This document shows, in pieces, positions 31,829 to 40,328 of a stretch of DNA of 64,000 nt; position 1 is the first letter of the stretch, and each line of letters begins with the position of its first letter. A model generated the notes under the pieces. It did not search any database. It was not told the DNA's origin and saw only the letters and a program-made list of their open reading frames with translations. The translations under genes and the position numbers were made by a program. This stretch comes from Deltaproteobacteria bacterium (GTDB taxonomy: Bacteria; Myxococcota_A; Polyangia; Polyangiales; Houyiibacteriaceae), in contig JAEPMI010000003.1 in NCBI GenBank assembly GCA_017644045.1, positions 124,001-188,000 of the forward strand, read 5' to 3'.

Positions 31829-32977
31829 GTGACCGAGGAGACCGGCAGGGACCACGCACGACGCGCTGGGCGACGGGTCCTCTACACCGTCATCGCGATG
31901 GCCATCGCGGCGGTCGTCGTGATCGTCGTCGGCATCGTCGACCACTTCCAGGTGGAGCCAGCACCCGAGGTCGAGGGCGAGATCGACGGCTCGATCCTGA
32001 GTGAGCCCACCCGGTTGTGCACGGCCGGGTCGACGGAGCGCTGCCGCCGGGGCTCCGAGGTCGAGCGCTTCCTCGATCGCAACGAGCTCACGATCCGCCA
32101 GGCCGAGTCGGTCGGCGCGGGCGCGCAGGGCGCCATCGCCCTCGCCCTGGAAGGCATCGACGGGACGTGCCTGAAGGCGAAGTGGCGAACCCAGAGCTCG
32201 GCCGAGCTGACCAACGAGCCGATCAACGAGCTCGCGGCCCACCGGCTCCAGCAGCTCGTCCTCGACGAGTCGGACTACGTGGTCCCGCCCGCCGCCGCCC
32301 ACTGCTTTCCTCTCGACGCCTATCGAGACAGCGTCGACGCCGAAGCACGGCCCCTCGAGGGCATGGACTGCGTCCTCGGCTACCTGAGCTATTGGCTCGG
32401 TGGCTCGAAGAGCTTGGCCGAGGGGCGCGAGGAGGGTCTCTTCCCGACGCCCGCCCTCGGGCCGAGTGCGTGGGACTCGAACCTCTTCGATGCCGAGCGC
32501 TTCGAGGCCGACGTGGCGTACCGCCGGGCCTTCTCTCTGGTGAACCTGCTCACCTTCCTCACCGCGAACGGCGACGCCCACGCCGGCCAGTTCATGTTCT
32601 ACGAGGAGCCACTCCACCTCTTCGTCGTCGACAGCTCGATGTCGTTCCGGGTCCCCACCAACCCTCGGATGGCACTCCGCGAAGAGGACCTGGGCGCGAA
32701 CCTCCTGGCGCCGGCCATCCCTCGGCGCGTCGCCGATCGCATCCGCGACCTCGGTCCCCATCAGGTACAGCAGCTCCTGGTGCTCGAAGAGCTGAAGCTG
32801 ACCGATGGCGGTGCCGTGCGGGTCGAGCCCGACGAGCCCTTCCAGACGGATCAGCACCTCCGGCGCGAGGGCGACCGACTCCAGGTCGGGCTCACCAGCT
32901 CCGAGATCGGCCGGCTCTGGAACCGAGTCACCGAGCTCCAGCGCCGCCTCGAAGACGGCACGCTCCGCGTCTTCTGA
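31829..32977 (+). CDS. Membrane-anchored divergent kinase-like protein (HipA/Fam20/PI3K-like fold, predicted)
   Basis: From the GTG at 31829 the protein has 382 residues. A basic N-terminus precedes one transmembrane helix (about 20-42, VLYTVIAMAIAAVVVIVVGIV), placing the rest in the periplasm. I read kinase-like elements: a Gly/Ala loop GAGAQGAIALAL, a candidate ATP lysine in CLKAKW (Lys116 or Lys118), and a helix with conserved Glu in NEPINELAAHRLQQLV followed by VVPP. The catalytic-loop-like NGDAHAGQF has Asp249 and His251, with Gln254 where Asn is usual, and VVDSSMSF has Asp268 as metal ligand. This order matches HipA/Fam20/PI3K-like kinases, but identity is low and the fold is an inference. 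Several Cys suggest disulfides. A terminator-like hairpin follows. Confidence 0.6.
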   Translation: MTEETGRDHARRAGRRVLYTVIAMAIAAVVVIVVGIVDHFQVEPAPEVEGEIDGSILSEPTRLCTAGSTERCRRGSEVERFLDRNELTIRQAESVGAGAQGAIALALEGIDGTCLKAKWRTQSSAELTNEPINELAAHRLQQLVLDESDYVVPPAAAHCFPLDAYRDSVDAEARPLEGMDCVLGYLSYWLGGSKSLAEGREEGLFPTPALGPSAWDSNLFDAERFEADVAYRRAFSLVNLLTFLTANGDAHAGQFMFYEEPLHLFVVDSSMSFRVPTNPRMALREEDLGANLLAPAIPRRVADRIRDLGPHQVQQLLVLEELKLTDGGAVRVEPDEPFQTDQHLRREGDRLQVGLTSSEIGRLWNRVTELQRRLEDGTLRVF

Positions 32978-32980
32978 CCC

Positions 32981-33003
32981 GGGGGATTTCGAGAAAATCC
33001 CCC
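32981..33003. terminator. Bidirectional stem-loop between convergent genes
   Basis: GGGGGATTT and AAATCCCCC form a perfect 9-bp stem with loop CGAGA, 3 nt after the stop of the kinase-like gene. The AT half of the stem gives a short U-rich 3' side in neither direction, so it is probably a transcript-end hairpin with modest termination strength. The remaining 33004-33109 carries only a small hairpin TAGCGC-TTC-GCGCTA (33079-33093) before the Ser/Thr kinase stop. Confidence 0.55.
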
Positions 33004-33109
33004 AACTCGTCGCGAGTGAATCGCTCCTCGTTTCCCCAAAACCCTAAAGGTCTCGCGGCGTGGCCGCTCGGTGCGTCCTAGCGCTTCGCGCTACGTCCTC
33101 CGGGCCGCG

Positions 33110-33982
33110 CTAGAGGCCGGCTTTGACGGCTTCGTTGAGCGCCTGGTCGCAGGCGCGCTTCATCTCGGTGGCCGTCTCGAAGCGATCGTCCGGCTCTCGT
33201 TCGAGCGCACGGCAGATGATCTCGTCGACGTAGGGCGGGATCTTCGGTCGCAGGGTGGAGGGCTTGATGTTCTCTCGCCGGAGCACGTCGGCGAAGGTCT
33301 GCTCCACCCGCTTGTGCGGTTTGACGATCGGTCGCCCGAGCAGCCCCTCGAAGAGTGTGGCGCCCACGCCGTAGAGGTCCGTGCGCGCGTCGGCGTCGCG
33401 CCCGACCAGCAGCTCCGGGGCCATGTACGAGGGGGTCCCGAGGATTCGCCCGGGCTCGGTGATCGGGTCGGGGTCCTCGACCACGCTCTTGCTCATGCCG
33501 AAGTCGATCAGCTTCGCGGTGATCCCGAGTGCCTTCATCAGGAAGACGTTCCCCGGCTTGATGTCACGGTGGACGAGCCCGGCCTCGTGGACCGCCTCAC
33601 AGGCGGAGAGGATCTGGCTGCCCATGGAGCAGGCGTCCGGGATGCTCAGGGGACCGACCGACTGGATGCGTCGGTGCAGTGACGCGCCGTGCAGCAGCTC
33701 CATGACCAGGAACGGGCGGGAGTCGCCGTAGAAGCCGAAGTCGTACACCTTCACCACGTGCGGGTGACCGACCTTCGCCGCGACCTTGGCTTCACGGAGG
33801 AAGCGCTCGCGCTTGGTGCCACGATCGATCGACCGCGGCAGGACCTTCACCGCGATCTCGCGGCTCGTGTCCACGTCGAAGCCTTGATAGATGACGCCGA
33901 CGCCGCCCCTCGCCAGGACCCCATCCAGTCGGTATCGCCCGCTCAGCCGGGTTCCGACGTCCGGAAGCTCTGCCTCACCCAC
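33110..33982 (-). CDS. Hanks-type serine/threonine protein kinase, catalytic domain only
   Basis: From the GTG at 33982 the protein has 290 residues and is almost entirely a kinase domain. Glycine loop ARGGVGVIYQG, ATP lysine in EIAVKVLP, catalytic HRDIKPGN (His138-Arg139-Asp140), LIDFGMSK (DFG), and MAPELL with TDLYGVGATLFEGL are all present, so it should be active and of the RD type. No transmembrane segment or sensor domain is attached. It ends in a short Ala/Lys helix. The gene lies 25 nt downstream of the amidase lipoprotein gene on the same strand. Myxobacteria encode large numbers of such kinases; the target is unknown. Confidence 0.93.
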   Translation of the reverse strand: MGEAELPDVGTRLSGRYRLDGVLARGGVGVIYQGFDVDTSREIAVKVLPRSIDRGTKRERFLREAKVAAKVGHPHVVKVYDFGFYGDSRPFLVMELLHGASLHRRIQSVGPLSIPDACSMGSQILSACEAVHEAGLVHRDIKPGNVFLMKALGITAKLIDFGMSKSVVEDPDPITEPGRILGTPSYMAPELLVGRDADARTDLYGVGATLFEGLLGRPIVKPHKRVEQTFADVLRRENIKPSTLRPKIPPYVDEIICRALEREPDDRFETATEMKRACDQALNEAVKAGL

Positions 33983-34007
33983 ACCGGAAGGGTAACCGAA
34001 ACGGCGG

Positions 34008-35714
34008 CTAGTTGAACCGTCTTCGATAGAGGAATGCCACGAAGAGCAAGGCGACCCAACCGCCGGCGTTGCTCTCGCTGGGCGCCGTGACCCGACAGCC
34101 ACACCCGTCACCCGCGAGCGAGCCATCCGGCCGCGGGCCGAGGTCCTCGCCGCCGGGAACGTCCATGTCCCCGCCACCCATGGGCATTCCGGCGTCGGTC
34201 ATCACCGGCGGGGTGCCCATGTCCTGCTCGGGCGGCGCGTCCATCTCCACGGTCACCCGCACCTGGAGCTGGTCGTCGGCAGGCGCCGAGAACCAGGCGA
34301 CGCCCTCTTGGACGAGGTTGAAGTACTGCGGGTAGTCGCCCGCGGTGGTGGGGCCGCGCACGCTGAACTCGAAGCGACCGGTCGCGCCCGGAGCGACCGT
34401 GCTGCTGACCGTGGCCGCGCGATGGGGCGACACCCAGTCGGAGCCGGCGATGGCCGAGTCCCCATCGCGGGGCTCGGTGGTCCCGAGGAAGGTGGCACCA
34501 GGCTCCCAGTTGTCGGTCCCCGTGTTCCGGAGCTCGATGTAGCCCGCCACCTCGTCTCCCGGCGGGATGACGAAGGGGTCGCGTGCCAGCGGGAAGCTCT
34601 GGTCGACGTAGGCAGCGCTCCAGACCGGACCGCTCGGGCCGCTCGCGCGCTCGCGGATCTGGGGGAGCAGGGCGTGGAGGTTGTCGCCCGGGCAGCTGGT
34701 CGACGCACCCGCGTGGTCGCGGTGGCCCTTCACGTTCGTGGCGTTCACGGCGATGCCGTAGATGCGCGACATCTCGCGCACGAGCGTCGCCCCCGCGTCG
34801 ATCATGGCGTCGGGGGGCGTGAAGGGCGTCCAGTCGTTGCAGCCGCTGTTCTGGAAGCAGCCGATGTACGAGATGCCGATGTTGCCGGTGTTCTCACCGC
34901 CGACGTGGGTGCCCAGCTGGTTCAGCGGCCGGCCCTCCCACATCCGTCCGTCGAGCGAGACCAGGAAGTGGTAGCCGATGTCGCACCAGCCGCGGCTGTC
35001 GATGTGGAAGTTCTGGATGCCCCGAACCCGCACCGCCGGGTCGCTGGTGGCTGGCGTCACGGTGTGGTGGATGGCCATCCGGTACTTGTCCGTGTTCGAC
35101 GAGCACGAGGTCGAGCGGGCGCCCCACTCCTCCCGGCTCACCACACCGACCGCGGCGAGGTCCGAGCGCAGCGCCGACCGGGTGCTGCCCACCGCTCCGC
35201 CCTCGAGAACCGGCGGCTCCGCTTCGGCGACCTCCTCGGCGACCTCGGGGATCACCGCCTCCCAGATCACCGACGCGACGCTCTCGGTGTTCGTCATCCG
35301 GAGCTGGGCGCTCACCGCGTCCATCTCGAGATCGGCGCGCGCGACGAGCTGCGTGTCTTCCTGCCAGGTCACCTCCAGGGGGAGCCAGGGACCGGGCTCC
35401 CCCGCGGCGTCGATGCCCCGCGCTTCCATCGCCGGCATCGCCGCGTCCGCCTCGAGCTCCATGAGGAGACCGACCCGAGTGGCGCCGTCGTGGGCCTCGA
35501 GCACGCCGGAGCGCATGAACTCCCCATCGGGGCTCCACTGCAGGCGGAGGTTCGTTCCCGAGAGCGCTTCCTGCGGGAAGTGGTCGCCGTGGGCGGCCTC
35601 GGCCGGCTCGTCCACGACCGGGGCCGGTTCGCTCGCGTGCTCACAGCCGGTCAGAGCGAACGAGAGAGCCGGAAGGAGAGCCCACCAACGGGCCTGGGTT
35701 CGGGAAAAGCGCAT
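34008..35714 (-). CDS. Lipoprotein with N-acetylmuramoyl-L-alanine amidase (PGRP) domain and MYXO-CTERM-like tail
   Basis: The ATG at 35714 (568 residues) gives a signal and lipobox LTGC. A GTG 12 nt further upstream has a better G-rich leader and cannot be excluded. The N-terminal 200 residues are beta-rich and unassigned. The amidase/PGRP domain (about 205-370) begins VVSREEWGAR. It has the zinc ligands in MAIHHTVT and KGHRDHAGASTSCPGD, and GRPLNQLGTHVGGENTGNIGISYIG. An Ig-like module follows (about 400-510, IELRNTGTDNWEPGA), then a Met/Gly/Pro/Asp linker and a tail with CGC, hydrophobic helix and RRRFN. It should cut the stem peptide from muramic acid in self or foreign peptidoglycan. Both lipid anchor and C-terminal sorting signals are predicted on one protein. 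Confidence 0.88.
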   Translation of the reverse strand: MRFSRTQARWWALLPALSFALTGCEHASEPAPVVDEPAEAAHGDHFPQEALSGTNLRLQWSPDGEFMRSGVLEAHDGATRVGLLMELEADAAMPAMEARGIDAAGEPGPWLPLEVTWQEDTQLVARADLEMDAVSAQLRMTNTESVASVIWEAVIPEVAEEVAEAEPPVLEGGAVGSTRSALRSDLAAVGVVSREEWGARSTSCSSNTDKYRMAIHHTVTPATSDPAVRVRGIQNFHIDSRGWCDIGYHFLVSLDGRMWEGRPLNQLGTHVGGENTGNIGISYIGCFQNSGCNDWTPFTPPDAMIDAGATLVREMSRIYGIAVNATNVKGHRDHAGASTSCPGDNLHALLPQIRERASGPSGPVWSAAYVDQSFPLARDPFVIPPGDEVAGYIELRNTGTDNWEPGATFLGTTEPRDGDSAIAGSDWVSPHRAATVSSTVAPGATGRFEFSVRGPTTAGDYPQYFNLVQEGVAWFSAPADDQLQVRVTVEMDAPPEQDMGTPPVMTDAGMPMGGGDMDVPGGEDLGPRPDGSLAGDGCGCRVTAPSESNAGGWVALLFVAFLYRRRFN

Positions 35715-35881
35715 GGAGAAAGTCACGAACCCCCGTGGTGCAAGGTCCGTGCGAGCCCATGGTAGCCTCAAGGTCCCTGGATCCGCCCGATCGTGCGGAG
35801 TCCAGACCGCGATCCGCTCGCCGGCGAGGACCACCGGCGACCAATTGTCGAACACCGTCTGAGCGCTGAATCGGCGCGCGC

Positions 35882-36589
35882 TCAGTTCCCGTAGCCGCTA
35901 CCGCCGATGGGTGTTCCGCTGGGTCCCTGAATGGGGGTGCCGCTCGGTCCGCCGATCGCCGTGCCGCTGGGTCCGCCGATCGCCATCCCGGAGGGCCCCT
36001 GAATGTCCATCCCGGAAGGCCCCGCGATGGTCGTTCCTGGTACACCGACCGGCTCGAACATCGGGGTCGTGTCGATCGTGGTCGTGCTCGGGGCCTCCGC
36101 CACCTCGAGACGCAGCTCCGCGCTCACCCGTCGCGGAGCACCCTCGACCGGGGCCCGAAAGCGACCGTGCTCGATGCGGCTCGTGAGGCACGCCTCGATT
36201 TCCGCAGGCACGTTTCCGGTGGCCGAGCCCCGCGTCACGACGCCTTGGCTCGTCACCGTGGCCGAGAGGCGGATGGTGATCGGGCCGGTCGCTGGGCCGA
36301 GACTCCCGCAGCTGGCGGGCGCGCCGGCGATCGAGCGGAGCTCGGCTGCGAAGTCGCGCTCCGGCCCCTCCGCGGCGGGCGCCGCGGGTGCCTCGGCGGC
36401 CATCGGCGTCGCTGGGCCGGGCGCCGTGGGAGGGGTCTGTTGCCGGCGTCGCCGCGTCGTGGGCGGCGGCGCGGGCGCGGCCAACGGATCCTGCACGGGC
36501 ATGCCGCGCTCGACGCCGCGAGGTGCCACTCGCTGCTCGTCCTCGCAGCCGAGCGCGGCGATCAGCAAGAGCCCGAGAGTGAGCCTCAC
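35882..36589 (-). CDS. Lipoprotein with AgmX/TonB-C-like domain and C-terminal GPSG heptad repeats
   Basis: This 235-residue protein starts at a GTG overlapping the upstream gene's stop. Lipobox AALGC follows a short signal. A Pro/Ala-rich linker (25-75) leads to a small domain (about 78-165) with IEACLTSRIEHGRFRAP, resembling the C-terminal domains of AgmX/PglI-type proteins. The last 50 residues are six near-perfect heptads of the form I(A/Q/G)GPSG(M/T), encoded by a tandem 21-bp repeat. Such a collagen-like Gly-Pro-Ser-Gly tail should be extended and may bind a partner in the envelope. The pair with the next gene appears to be one transcription unit. Function unknown. Confidence 0.75.
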   Translation of the reverse strand: MRLTLGLLLIAALGCEDEQRVAPRGVERGMPVQDPLAAPAPPPTTRRRRQQTPPTAPGPATPMAAEAPAAPAAEGPERDFAAELRSIAGAPASCGSLGPATGPITIRLSATVTSQGVVTRGSATGNVPAEIEACLTSRIEHGRFRAPVEGAPRRVSAELRLEVAEAPSTTTIDTTPMFEPVGVPGTTIAGPSGMDIQGPSGMAIGGPSGTAIGGPSGTPIQGPSGTPIGGSGYGN

Positions 36590-37155
36590 TCGACCGGCTC
36601 CGGCCGTGGGGCGTCACCGAGCGCGGCCTGCAGCGCGTCGCGTCGGGCTTCGAGGCGGCCCTTGGTGGCCACGAGCGACTCGACGCGCTCCGTGTTGCCC
36701 TCCGCGCGCGCGGTCTCGATGCCCTCGGTGATGCCGATGATCAGTCCGTTCACGAGATCGAGGCTCCGCCAGTTCCGGTTCCGAGCGGCCTCTTCTCGCC
36801 GCTCGCGCTCGCGCGGCGTCTGGTAGAGGAAGGGGTCGGCGAGATCACCCATGGCGCTCGCGCTCATCGCCGACATCGTGCCGCCGTCCCGCCGCATGGT
36901 CGTCGGCGCGGCTGCCATCTGGGGACCCTCGTCCGCGAGGCCCTCCGCCAGCGCTTCGGCCACCTGCGCCTCGAGGTCGTCCGGGTCGGTGCGTTCGGCG
37001 CTCGGCGCGGTCTCGGCCCTCGGGTTCGGGGTCGCCACGATCCCATCGCGCCGTTCGGTCGCGTCGTCTCCGAGGAAGAGCACCAGCGCGAGGACGACCG
37101 CGCCGACCACACCGGCCGCGATGAGGAGTCTCTGAGCCACGCTCCTTCTTGGCAC
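36586..37155 (-). CDS. Single-pass membrane protein of unknown function
   Basis: This 189-residue protein starts at the GTG at 37155. A transmembrane helix near residues 9-28 (LLIAAGVVGAVVLALVLFL) is followed by a Thr/Asp/Ala-rich stretch and a C-terminal helical region with many Arg/Glu (about 110-185). That region includes YQTPRERERREEAARN and LEARRDALQAAL and probably forms a coiled coil in the periplasm. I do not recognise a family. The gene overlaps the downstream GPSG-repeat lipoprotein by 4 nt (GTGA), so the two products may act together. It diverges from the acyl-CoA ligase gene across 63 nt. Confidence 0.7.
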   Translation of the reverse strand: MPRRSVAQRLLIAAGVVGAVVLALVLFLGDDATERRDGIVATPNPRAETAPSAERTDPDDLEAQVAEALAEGLADEGPQMAAAPTTMRRDGGTMSAMSASAMGDLADPFLYQTPRERERREEAARNRNWRSLDLVNGLIIGITEGIETARAEGNTERVESLVATKGRLEARRDALQAALGDAPRPEPVE

Positions 37156-37218
37156 GTCGACCCAACGCTCTCAACCGCCGACCCAGCAAGCGCCGCGGCG
37201 ATCGGGTACCGTGCCCCG

Positions 37219-39141
37219 GTGCTGGATCTCACCCTGGACGTCGAGCGCCCTCCCGAGCGGGTCAGCTCCCTGGCCAACACCGTTCCCGAGCTCTTTCTCG
37301 AACGCGTCGGTCGTTCCGGTCACCGCATCGCGTACCGCGAGAAGTCGATGGGGCGCTGGAAGGGAACGAGCTGGCGCACCTTCGGAGGTCAGGCTCGCGC
37401 CTTCGCCACCTGGCTCATCGACCACGGCGTCGAGCGGGGTGACAAGGTCGCGATCGTGGGGTCGACCCGCTCCGAGTGGTGCGTCGCCGACATGGGCGGC
37501 CTGCTCGCTGGGGCCGTGACCCTGGGGGCCTACCCGACGCTGACCGCGACCCAGCTCGCGTACGTGCTCGACCACGCCGACGCGAAGATCGTCGTCGTGG
37601 AGAGCGAGGCCGACCTCGCGAAGGTCCGAGCCGAGCGTGACCAGCTCCCGAAGGTCGAGCGCGTGCTGGTGTGGGACCCGGGCGTGGACCTCGGCACCGA
37701 CGGCTGGGCGCTGCCTTGGAGCACCGCGCTCGGTCAGCTCGCCGACGAAGAGGCGATCGCCGAGCGGGTCGCGGCCGTCGACCCGTCCGACACCGCGATC
37801 CTGGTCTACACCAGCGGAACGACCGGCCCGCCGAAGGGCGCGATGATCTCCCACTCGAACATTCTCGCGGTGCTGCGAGGGCAGAAGGAGTCCGCGCCCT
37901 TCGAAGAGGACGACGTCAGCTTCAACTTCCTACCGATGGCGCACGTCGCCGAGCGGGTCTTCGGCTTCTACGCGCGCGTCGACAACGGCATCTCCACGGC
38001 CTTCGCCAGCTCGATCGCGGCGGTCCTCGACGAGGTCCAAGAGGTGAAGCCGACGATCTTCGGGAGCGTCCCGCGGATCTTCGAGAAGGCCTACGCCAAG
38101 ATCCTCGGGCAGGTCGACGATGCGCCGCCGGCGCGACAGAAGATCTTCCGCTGGGCGGAGGCGACCGGCCGCGAAGTGGTCCGGCTGTGGCAGCGCGGCG
38201 AGCGGATTCCCCGCGGCCTCCGCATCCGCTACCTGGTCGCCGACAAGCTGGTCTTCTCCAAGATCCGCGGCGCGTTCGGTGGTCGCGTGCGCTACTTCGT
38301 CACCGGTGCCGCTCCGATCGCGCCGGAGATCCTCGAGCTCTTCTGGGCCGCGGGCTTCCGCATCTACGAGGTCTACGGCATGACCGAGGCCACCGTGGTC
38401 ACCCACGCGAACCGCCCCGGCCAGACCCGCCTCGGGACCGTCGGCCGAGCGCTGCCCTACGTCGAGCACCAGCTCGCCGAAGACGGCGAGGTGCTCGTGC
38501 GCGGTCCGATGGTCTTCCAGGGCTACTACAAGAACGACGACGCGACGGCCGAGACCATCGACCCCGACGGCTGGCTGCACACCGGCGACATCGGCGAGAT
38601 CGACGCGGATGGATACCTGACGCTCAAGGACCGCAAGAAGCACATCATCATCACCGCCGGCGGCAAGAACCTCACCCCGGCGAACATCGAGAACGAGGTG
38701 AAGGGCGCGGACCCACTCGTCTCCCAGGTCCACGTCCACGGCGACCGACGCAAGTACCTCACCGCGCTGGTAGCGCTCGCGCCGGCGACCGCGCTCGACA
38801 TGGCGATGAAGGAGAACCTCCTCGATCGCACTCGGATCGAAGGGCTGCTCGCCGCGCTGGCGGCCGACCCACTGAGCAAGCCGGAGGGGCTCGACGACGC
38901 GATCGGCGAGCTCACCCGAGCCGAGCCCGTTCAGCGGCGCGTCATCGACGCCGTCCGGCGCGCCAACGATCGTCTCTCGCGCGTGGAGACCATCAAGCGC
39001 GTGCACCTGTTGGATCGCGAGCTCTCGGTCGAGGACGGTGAGCTGACCCCGACGCTCAAGGTGAAGCGCAAGGTGGTGGAGGAGCGGTTCGCCGAAGCCT
39101 TCGATGCGCTCTACGATGGGGGCGGCCTGCAGATCCAGTGA
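37219..39141 (+). CDS. Long-chain fatty acid--CoA ligase (AMP-forming)
   Basis: From the GTG at 37219 the protein has 640 residues. The adenylate-forming P-loop is VYTSGTTGPPKGAMISHSN (from residue 197). YEVYGMTEATVVTHAN and HTGDIGEIDADGYLTLKDRKKHIIITAGGKNLTPANIEN (motifs A5-A8) identify the FadD15/ACSBG-like long-chain group. The PMAHVAERVFGFY segment and the Trp/Arg-rich RWAEATGREVVRLWQRG linker are also typical. It activates fatty acids for beta-oxidation or lipid synthesis at the inner membrane. Its stop overlaps the region just ahead of a lipoprotein gene, 2 nt away. Confidence 0.93.
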   Translation: MLDLTLDVERPPERVSSLANTVPELFLERVGRSGHRIAYREKSMGRWKGTSWRTFGGQARAFATWLIDHGVERGDKVAIVGSTRSEWCVADMGGLLAGAVTLGAYPTLTATQLAYVLDHADAKIVVVESEADLAKVRAERDQLPKVERVLVWDPGVDLGTDGWALPWSTALGQLADEEAIAERVAAVDPSDTAILVYTSGTTGPPKGAMISHSNILAVLRGQKESAPFEEDDVSFNFLPMAHVAERVFGFYARVDNGISTAFASSIAAVLDEVQEVKPTIFGSVPRIFEKAYAKILGQVDDAPPARQKIFRWAEATGREVVRLWQRGERIPRGLRIRYLVADKLVFSKIRGAFGGRVRYFVTGAAPIAPEILELFWAAGFRIYEVYGMTEATVVTHANRPGQTRLGTVGRALPYVEHQLAEDGEVLVRGPMVFQGYYKNDDATAETIDPDGWLHTGDIGEIDADGYLTLKDRKKHIIITAGGKNLTPANIENEVKGADPLVSQVHVHGDRRKYLTALVALAPATALDMAMKENLLDRTRIEGLLAALAADPLSKPEGLDDAIGELTRAEPVQRRVIDAVRRANDRLSRVETIKRVHLLDRELSVEDGELTPTLKVKRKVVEERFAEAFDALYDGGGLQIQ

Positions 39142-39143
39142 CC

Positions 39144-40277
39144 ATGCGCCTCCTCTCCATCCTGCTCCTCGTTTCCGGCTGCTACTGCTCGCACCGCGTC
39201 GACGACGACGACGACACGGACGGGACCCGCGACGGCTCGCTACCCGATGGTGAGCTCGCCGACGGCGAGGTCCCCATGTGCTCCGTCGTCTGGGGAAGCT
39301 GTCGTCTCGCGTGGACCGGCAGCGCGGCTGCGACGGCCGACATGCCGAGCGCTCCCGACGTCGCCCTGCTGCCGAACGGGGACGTGGGCGTCGTGTACCG
39401 CGATGGCGACCAGACCTTCTTCGCCCGCTTCGACGGGTCGGGCGAGGTCCTGGACGAGACCGAGCTCGGCAACCTGGGCGACGCGCGGCTGGCGGTGCAC
39501 CCCACGCTCGGGGCCGTGGTCGCGGGTGAACGCGCGCTGCGATGGCTCTCGCCGACGTTCGAGCCCGTGGGCGACGTGACGACCAACCGCCCGATGGGTG
39601 GTGAAGCGTTCGGCGTCGACGTCGCCGCCGTACCGGACGGGTTCCTGCTCTTCGCCATTCCGGGCGGACCCGGCGATCCGCCGGCGCTCCAGGCGGTGCT
39701 CACCGACTCGCCCGCCACGCCCAGCTACGAAGCGTTCGCCTCCGTCGTTCCACTCCAGCCCTTCGAGCACGCCGAGGATGGCCGTGGCTTCGCCACGCAC
39801 GTCGGCTTCGAGTCCTCGCCCGGCAACGTGCCGGTCGCCTTCGAGGTCGGCGAGTCCTCGGTGGGCGACAACGTCGGCGTGGGCGAGGGGCGCGGCACGA
39901 CCACCTTCATCGACGGTGTCGCGAGCTATCGCGGTCGGGTCTTCCTCTACTTCCAGGGCTTCTCGGCCACGCTCGTCGAGCTCGGCGATTCCACCGAGGT
40001 CTTCCAGCGCGCCGAAGCGGAGGGCACCGGCAACAACGGCCACATCAGCTCGCTCGGGGACGACCGGCTGGTGCTCTTCTTCACCGAGACCGACGGGCGC
40101 GTCGTCGCGCGACCGTGGCGCCCGGGCGGCTCCGTCGGTGGCGGGATGCAGCTCGCGGCTCCCGATGGCCTCCGCACCCGCGACATCCGCTCGGCGCCCA
40201 CCCCGCGCGGCCTGCTCGCGACCTGGGAGTGCGCGGATGGAATCTGCGCCGCCGCCATCGAGTGTTGCCCGGAGTAG
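39144..40277 (+). CDS. Lipoprotein of unknown function, predicted beta-propeller
   Basis: I prefer the ATG at 39144 (377 residues), 2 nt after the ligase stop; a GTG 6 nt earlier is possible. The signal ends at lipobox LLVSGC, followed by YCSHRVDDDDDTDGTRDG, the Asp-rich spacer frequent in myxobacterial surface lipoproteins. The remaining chain has repeated blade-like strands (DVALLPNGDVGVVYRDGDQTFFARFDGSG, DARLAVHPTLGAVVAGE, DRLVLFFTETDGRVVARPW) without an enzymatic motif. This suggests a propeller of about six blades. Two paired Cys sit at each end. It probably acts on the cell surface; no partner can be named. Confidence 0.7.
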   Translation: MRLLSILLLVSGCYCSHRVDDDDDTDGTRDGSLPDGELADGEVPMCSVVWGSCRLAWTGSAAATADMPSAPDVALLPNGDVGVVYRDGDQTFFARFDGSGEVLDETELGNLGDARLAVHPTLGAVVAGERALRWLSPTFEPVGDVTTNRPMGGEAFGVDVAAVPDGFLLFAIPGGPGDPPALQAVLTDSPATPSYEAFASVVPLQPFEHAEDGRGFATHVGFESSPGNVPVAFEVGESSVGDNVGVGEGRGTTTFIDGVASYRGRVFLYFQGFSATLVELGDSTEVFQRAEAEGTGNNGHISSLGDDRLVLFFTETDGRVVARPWRPGGSVGGGMQLAAPDGLRTRDIRSAPTPRGLLATWECADGICAAAIECCPE

Positions 40278-40328
40278 TACGCACCGTGTGACAGGAACGC
40301 GGCGGGCCTCGCTGGCATACTGCGCCCG

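Noticed and set aside
40288-40321. A sigma-70 promoter GTGACA...CATACT ahead of the ceramidase gene
   Set aside because: The spacing between the boxes is 22 nt, too long for a normal promoter. Only the -10-like box is mentioned in the gene entry.
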